From: Primula veris
Lineage: Eukaryota; Streptophyta; Magnoliopsida; Ericales; Primulaceae
Assembly (NCBI GenBank): GCA_963682055.1
Contig: OY821745.1
Span: 1,371,501 to 1,435,500, forward strand
Reading direction: 5' to 3'
DNA length: 64,000 nt
Shown here: positions 58,201-64,000 of the stretch, one piece after another
Layout of the letters: each line of letters opens with the position of its first letter
Position numbering within the stretch: the stretch's first letter is position 1
Notes under the pieces: model-generated
Databases searched by the model: none
Told to the model about the DNA's origin: nothing
Seen by the model: the letters and a program-made list of their open reading frames with translations, nothing else
Program-made: the position numbers and the translations under genes

Positions 58201-60998
58201 TATATTTCTCATTTTAGAAGAAAACTACTCCATAAAAATAACGTACCAATTATGTGCATTAATGATTATGCTTTTAAAAATAACCAATGCATATTTTACG
58301 TGTACGCAAAACATCCATATCAACATCATTGGAGAATTTGGGTTAGTCTTGCAAAAGTATATAAAGTTAATTGAGGAAAAATTACCAAAGTTGCACACTA
58401 ATTTAATATTTGTATTGATTACAAAACAAAACAAAACAAAACAAAAATTATTGTTTGTATTAATTGAGGCCCAGCACATGACATGCAGACCACACATACG
58501 TTTTCGTGTTTGGATTTTTTATTTATTTTTATCAAACTAATATATAAACTTATAACTTTTAAACGGTTAATAATTAATAATCTTTTTTTACAAGAATATA
58601 TATTTTCTTTAAGTAATTGTTCGTTGGGGGTACTATATAACAAAATGAGGAATTAAATCTACATTAATGCTAATGGTGATCTACAAATATCAAGTATGTC
58701 AAATATTGAAATAACAGATAAATTATAAAGATGAAACAAATAGAGTTTTTAAATTCTGAGTATATTTATGTAATTAAAAACAGTAAAACTATAACAACTG
58801 TATATAATATTGTTCTTCATGCATGACTATATCTTAAAGTTTGCAAACGTGAATAAGGTCATGTGTGTACATAAAAGTATGTTGAGAATTTGCGTAAAAT
58901 TAAACTAATGCTAATTGAAATGATAGATTATGTGAGTGCATGCCAAATGATCATATTTAACAAATTTAGTTGTGGAGATGTCGTGACCCCCGATGGTCTC
59001 CACTTAGTTTCGCCTCATGATTGAGTCGTTGACGTCAAATTCAAAACTTGGATGTGGTTGTACATATTCTAAAAATAATTTAATTAGTATAAACTTAAAT
59101 TAGAAACCTTTTTTGAAAAAATATAATAAGTTTTTTCTTTTTTAAACCAACATACTCAAACATAAAGATTTGTTAAGAACTTGTGGTTAATAACAAGCAC
59201 GTAAACCCCCATATAGACTTTAATGGCTAAACGTTCATAGTTTAGTTAGAATCATACGATAACAAAACAAAAACAAAACAAAACTTAGAAAGTTGAAGTA
59301 TATACTATACAACCAAATGAAATCTAGTGGTAAATATAGTATTTAATTTTGTGAACACTTGAAATGTTTTTTGTGTTACCCGACTATATATAAAAGTGTT
59401 ACAGTCATCGGATACCACGATACCCCATATTTTGAATGATTGTAATTTTAAAAAATAAGTAACTAATTATTTTTACTAGAATACGTTAAAAAAAATGATT
59501 AATTTGGCCCGACTATATTCATTTTTTGATGTATAGTAAAATTTAAACTGTTTATAAATAGAATAGAACACTTGAACATAATTACTCGTCATAGCTAGCT
59601 TCATAATCTGAAATAGAACACTTGATCATAATTACCCGAAGACTATGATTGACCCGTTACGTCCAAATAATCATAGCATGCCGACTTCCAAGCGTCACGC
59701 CTCTTAAGGCATCCATGCAAACGTCTCGTAGACCCGCAGCTAAAATTAACATAAGTATCTCACACCTTCCATTCTTGAGCCAATTTACCATAAATTCAAT
59801 AAAAATCACATTGTTAAATATTTGTTATGATTTTCTGATTTGTTTCCCTATTTTTTACAATTCTTTTGATAGTTTTTGGTTATTTAAGTGAAATTGACCT
59901 AAAACTCAAATAGTTTTAAAAGAATAGTCATTTCCTTACAGGGACGGCACATGTGTATGATTAGGGGTTGTCACGGCAACCCCACAATTTACAAAAGAAA
60001 ATTAGAGCGCTTTTCAAACTAATTTATAGATTAGTTATTCTGGCAACCCTCAATATTTTTTATTGTAACCCTTTCAAAATTATATATTGTTTTGTCAATT
60101 TTCTAGTAGGAATTTTCATATTACTAGTTAGTAAATAGTAAATATAGCCATTTGCAAGTGATGTCACGTGGTGTGTTAGTTGAGTCCAAATCTTCTATCT
60201 CCTATTCTTTACCTCCTTCCGTTCCCTCTTACTTATTTTCACTCAAATTTTAAATTTTCACAACTTATACCGCAACTTTATAAACTTTTATATTATATTG
60301 TATTCAAATTTTAAAACATTTTAACATAATATTGTTTTAGACAATTTTTTAATATTCAACGTTTAATTTAAACTAATTTATACATTTATTCCAAAATAAA
60401 TTTTGTGTGGATTTTCTTTTAAAAATAATTATTGGAATGTATTGATACATGTATTATAGTAATTGTACAAAAATTTTCAAGTTTTTTAGAAAAAAAATTT
60501 TGGATAAAATAAACAAGGGGGCACGAAAGGGGTAGAAAAATAGGATAAAAAATTTAGACTCTGTTTAGGGACACATGTTATAGAAAAAGAATTACATACT
60601 ACTATAATATTAAAGTGGGTTTAATGCAATTATAAATACACTATAATATATGCAAAATTAATACTAGTTCAAATCTTTTGAACATATTTAGTACGTATAA
60701 TATTAGTTTGATTAGATCACAAAAGATTTGCAAATATTGATGGACATTCAACTTTGAATAACCTTTTCATTTTACTATTACTCCAAAATCATTCTTACCT
60801 ACTCTGCAGTCTGGATATACATACAATAATTTACATTCGTGGAAAGGTATCTTGACTATTTTAATTTTGTTTAATTTCAATTGCTTAATAATATTTTGAC
60901 ATTTATGCTTAATTGGTTTGAGTAGGTTTTTCTTAATATTTATACAAAAAGTTTGATGATTGATTTTGATAGATTTCTCTTGTTTAATTATTAGAAAA
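58201..60998. other. Gene-poor AT-rich region
   Basis: No gene supported. A short imperfect duplication (AGAACACTTGAACATAATTA / AGAACACTTGATCATAATTA) lies at 59566-59640. A CAGGGACGGCAC motif at 59939, similar to hAT element ends, may mark the 5' boundary of an old hAT element whose transposase remnant starts at 60999. Confidence 0.4.
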
Positions 60999-61442
60999 AA
61001 TGGTAAAACGAAAAGGAAACACGATCGATAGTTTTTTTTCCCAAAAAGGAGCACTCAGAATGTTCCTACTGTAAATTTGAGTACGGATTTACCAATCAAT
61101 GATGTCAATCCTACCCCTGAAATCAGTTTAGAAGAAATTCAAAAGACCGAAGATGAAACAATTATATCAAATCATTAAAGGTTGATCCTGGTAAACGAAA
61201 ACAATTATGGGAATATCCAATTAGTCAACAACATGAAATCTGAAGGGCTTATATAAGACGTAAGTCGTATCGTCCTAACATAAAAAACTATCCGTCAACT
61301 CTAATAGGAAAAAATTATCGAAAATTTCAGGATTCGTGGTATGATTTATACCATTGGTTAGAGTATTCTCCTATAAAAGATAAAGCTTTGTGTCTTTCGT
61401 ATTTTCTTTTTAATATGAAAGAACGTAGGGTGCCATTTAAAT
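60999..61442 (+). pseudogene. hAT transposase remnant, TTF-type zinc-finger N-terminus
   Basis: Starts MVKRKGNTIDSFFS, then after frameshifts DPGKRKQLWEYPISQQHE, a stop, RAYIRRKSYRPNIKNYPST, FQDSWYDLYHWLEYSPIKDK and ALCLSYFLFN. The order matches the TTF-type zinc-finger region that opens DUF4371-containing hAT-like transposases. It ends at LCLSYFLFNMKE, before the main transposase body. Several stops and frameshifts make it a pseudogene. Confidence 0.75.
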
Positions 61443-61944
61443 AATTGTTTAAATTCGTAGCACGTAATTTTTTTATGCACTAATCATATTTTAATTTTTG
61501 AACTTTTATTCCATATATGGAAAATTGAGTATTTTTTTAGTGTAAGTTTAGCTTTTCCGTTCTTTATACTTTGAATTGCGTGTTTTTATTTTGATAACCC
61601 AAAATATTTGGTTCTGGTTCCGCTCCTGTTTCCTTAATATAGATTATAAAACATACAGGCTTGACATTCTCCCATTCATGAATAATGAAATACAAGAATT
61701 TTATAAACTTTTATAGTTGACTGTTACTGGTATTAATAGTCTCGTTTGGTCGCATCTTATAAGTATAAAAGTATATTTTTTTATGGAGGTCGAAATTTAT
61801 ATTTATTAATATACTTATAACTATATGTAAGATTGTTTCGTAAAAGTTTAAAATATGTACCGGAACTAGTGAAAAGTTGTTAGTAATAGACTAATAGCGT
61901 ATTATTGTTGAAATATATACTTATTTTGATCGAAACTCTTTTAC

Positions 61945-63250
61945 CAGGGGAGGACCAGGCCAGGCGACGATTTTCAATTTTTTTTATGTGTAATTTAAAT
62001 TTTTTTAAGATATATATATTGATGGTCTCCCCTAATTAAACAAAAGAGGTGTAGTGGTAAATTTGGTTTTAAGGTAATGGAATGTTATGAGTTCAAATTA
62101 TTTTATGTGCTTTTTTCTAAAAAAATTTGCTTTTTACTTTGAAATTACCAAATTTCGTAAATGACCATTGTATTTTCCCAAACAAAATTACTAAAAAAAA
62201 TTTATTATAATCTTTTTCTTTTGATTGCATCTCTCATTGTACTAGGTACTTAGAAATAGGGTTTATGTCAATGACTTTATACCTGTTTTCTTTTGTAGCC
62301 AGACATAAAAAATATTGCTCAATTTTTTCTAACACTAGAAGGGACTGAAAAAATTTTACGTTACAAAAAAAACACCAAAACAACCATTTGTAAAGTTTTT
62401 TTTTTTTAAATCCATACTTTCACCGAGCCGGTCGGCGTTCTTGGCTAACTAAAGAGCCGTATTTGCTGAAAAATATCCACTATTTTTTTTTATAAACTAG
62501 ATAAAAGATCACCTTAACAAATACAATTTAATACTAAAATTACCAAAATATCGAGTAAATAAAGTGATCTTACATGTATAATAAAGACAAATATGAATTT
62601 GTTATAAGAAATATAAAATATTTAATCTAATTAGTTTCGAGTATTTTGTTAATTTTTGTAATAATAATTTGATTAATTTAGATACTAGGATACACTGAAA
62701 ATGATATAACCAGAGTAATGTATGCGGCATTAGTAGTCACCTTTATAGCTAGTTATTAGTAATCACGTTTAAAACTTAGCTGACTTGTAATTTATAACGT
62801 TTTATTTTTTTGTTAGTACAATAACAATAAACGGTATAAAATACCAAAAAAACTTGGAGGTTAAAACTTAGCTGACTTGTCCATTGATCTAAAAATTTCA
62901 AATGATACAGAAAAATTGACTACAAATACGAATTTATTAATTTAAACTTTGTTGTAATATGACTATGAAACTATACAAAAATATTTATTTATAAAAGCTT
63001 GTAATAATACCTTAAATATGTCAAAGAGTAATCTAATGTTGTTAATTAAATAAAGAGTAATAAATAGCCAAAAGATTCGAACTAAAGACGTTGTGACACA
63101 AAAACTTTATGTTTACTATTTGAACTAAGTTACTATTTGTTCATTTGGAGTTATTAATGTATAAAACCTTAAATATCCGAATTTTTCTATATATAAAAAA
63201 ATATTTTAAAATTTTTTGGGACCCCTTGCCATCCCCTGGTTCCGCCCCTG
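61945..63250. mobile_element. Candidate non-autonomous hAT element
   Basis: The left end CAGGGGAGGACCAGG and the right end CCTGGTTCCGCCCCTG are inverse complements at about 14 of 16 positions, with the CAGGGGCGGA signature common in plant hAT elements. The 1.3-kb interior is AT-rich and non-coding. The flanking 8-mers do not match, so boundaries are tentative. Confidence 0.5.
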
Positions 63251-63454
63251 GGTAAGAACGTATATATTCGGTGTTACTAATATTTAGGTGAGATATGAAT
63301 GAGCTGTAGACTTGTTGATATATTATCCAGCTTGAACATCGTAACCTTGAGATATTGGCAAAAATAGATAATAATTTGGAATTTGTGCATGGATGAATTT
63401 AATTATCATGTTGTGTTTATCAGGGTTATGATGTTTTTTTTTTTTGGTATGCAG

Positions 63455-63996
63455 TAATACCAGTATTGGTCGTTTCCGAATTTGTTGCCCAGTTGCAGAT
63501 CCTTGAGTTGCCGGACAATGTAATCGTGATTTATTTCCATTTCATTACGTACTTTAAATCAAAATTGATTAATTCCTTTCTCATTTTTTCCCATGCGATT
63601 TTAATGATTCAATCTTCTCCTTTTAGAGAATTTTTACTGCTGGCTATGAGGCTGTTTTGCACATTCATTCCGCGGTTGAGGAATGCGAGATTGTCGAGCT
63701 TTTACACCAAGTTGATCTTAAGACTAAAAGATCAATGACTAGGAAAGTTCTCTTTGTGAAGAATGGAGCTGTTGTCGTTTGTCGTATCCGAGTTAACAAT
63801 GTATTTTGCATTGAGAAGTTTTCTGTGATTCCGCGACTTGGAAGATTCACTCTTCGTAGTAAAGGTAAAGAGTGCTTAGATTTAACTCATTCATAATTTT
63901 TTTGTAAATATATTTTTTAAAGCTGCTCTGGATTCATTGGTATCATTATGTTCTGCAGCAAAGACAATTGCAGTAGGAAAAGTCATAAATTGTTAA
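63455..63996 (+). pseudogene. eRF3-like (GSPT1 family) C-terminal fragment, probably 5'-truncated copy
   Basis: Three exons: 63455-63519, 63627-63864 and 63959-63996, with normal GT-AG junctions and a TAA at the end. They encode SEFVAQLQILELPDN, RIFTAGYEAVLHIHSAVEEC, then VLFVKNGAVVVCRIRV, LGRFTLRSK and KTIAVGKVINC, the last domain of the eukaryotic release factor eRF3, the GTPase partner of eRF1 in translation termination. The GTPase domain and the exon that should precede this one are not found upstream; a hAT-like element ends about 200 bp away instead. Introns are retained, so it is a DNA-level duplicate, not a retrocopy. It may also be a real gene with a long intron, so the pseudogene call is moderate. 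Confidence 0.65.
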
Positions 63997-64000
63997 AGTC

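Overview
The window is nuclear DNA of a flowering plant, most likely a eudicot. The evidence is spliced GT-AG genes with AT-rich introns, nuclear genes for plastid and mitochondrial proteins, a DYW-class PPR gene, a RopGEF with a PRONE domain, an F-box gene, and many small inverted-repeat transposons. An asterid is a weak guess, resting only on the close resemblance of the 49-54 kb gene to hydroxyphenylpyruvate reductase. Exon models were built by hand from splice signals, reading-frame continuity and family knowledge; in every complete multi-exon model the exon lengths sum to a multiple of three.

Layout. 1-10 kb (minus): two head-to-tail paralogues of an ASCC1-like protein (KH domain plus 2H phosphoesterase); the left copy runs off the window. 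11-13.2 kb: a 195-bp MITE and about eleven tandem 138-bp repeats lying directly upstream of the next gene. 13.3-18.4 kb (plus): a conserved plant membrane-anchored protein of unknown function, whose first intron holds decayed copies of the end of exon 1. 20.9-27.7 kb (plus): cytosolic type II peroxiredoxin with a 6.2-kb first intron full of 157-bp and 92-bp tandem repeats and three long-TIR elements. 29.0-30.9 kb (minus): mitochondrial CcmH. 33.1-35.0 kb (minus): intronless DYW PPR protein. 37.5-40.6 kb (minus): plastid ribosomal protein S17 followed by five tandem 5'-truncated copies. 42.1-45.9 kb (minus): RopGEF. 49.3-53.7 kb (plus): hydroxy(phenyl)pyruvate reductase with a 3.5-kb intron holding at least five copies of the end of exon 1, one of them an open, frame-preserving 74-codon cassette. 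54.6-55.8 kb (minus): F-box protein. 56-63.4 kb: gene-poor, with LINE and hAT transposon remnants. 63.5-64.0 kb (plus): C-terminal exons of an eRF3-like translation termination factor, probably a truncated copy.

The genes are unrelated housekeeping and regulatory genes and form no pathway or operon. The most distinctive feature is how often partial tandem duplication recurs: pieces of gene (exon end plus intron start, or a 3' coding half) are copied next to the parent in at least three independent genes, and intron sequence is amplified in a fourth. I found no new molecular system; the items most worth checking are the HPPR cassette exon, the RPS17 array, the divergence of the ASCC1 pair and two GC-AG introns.
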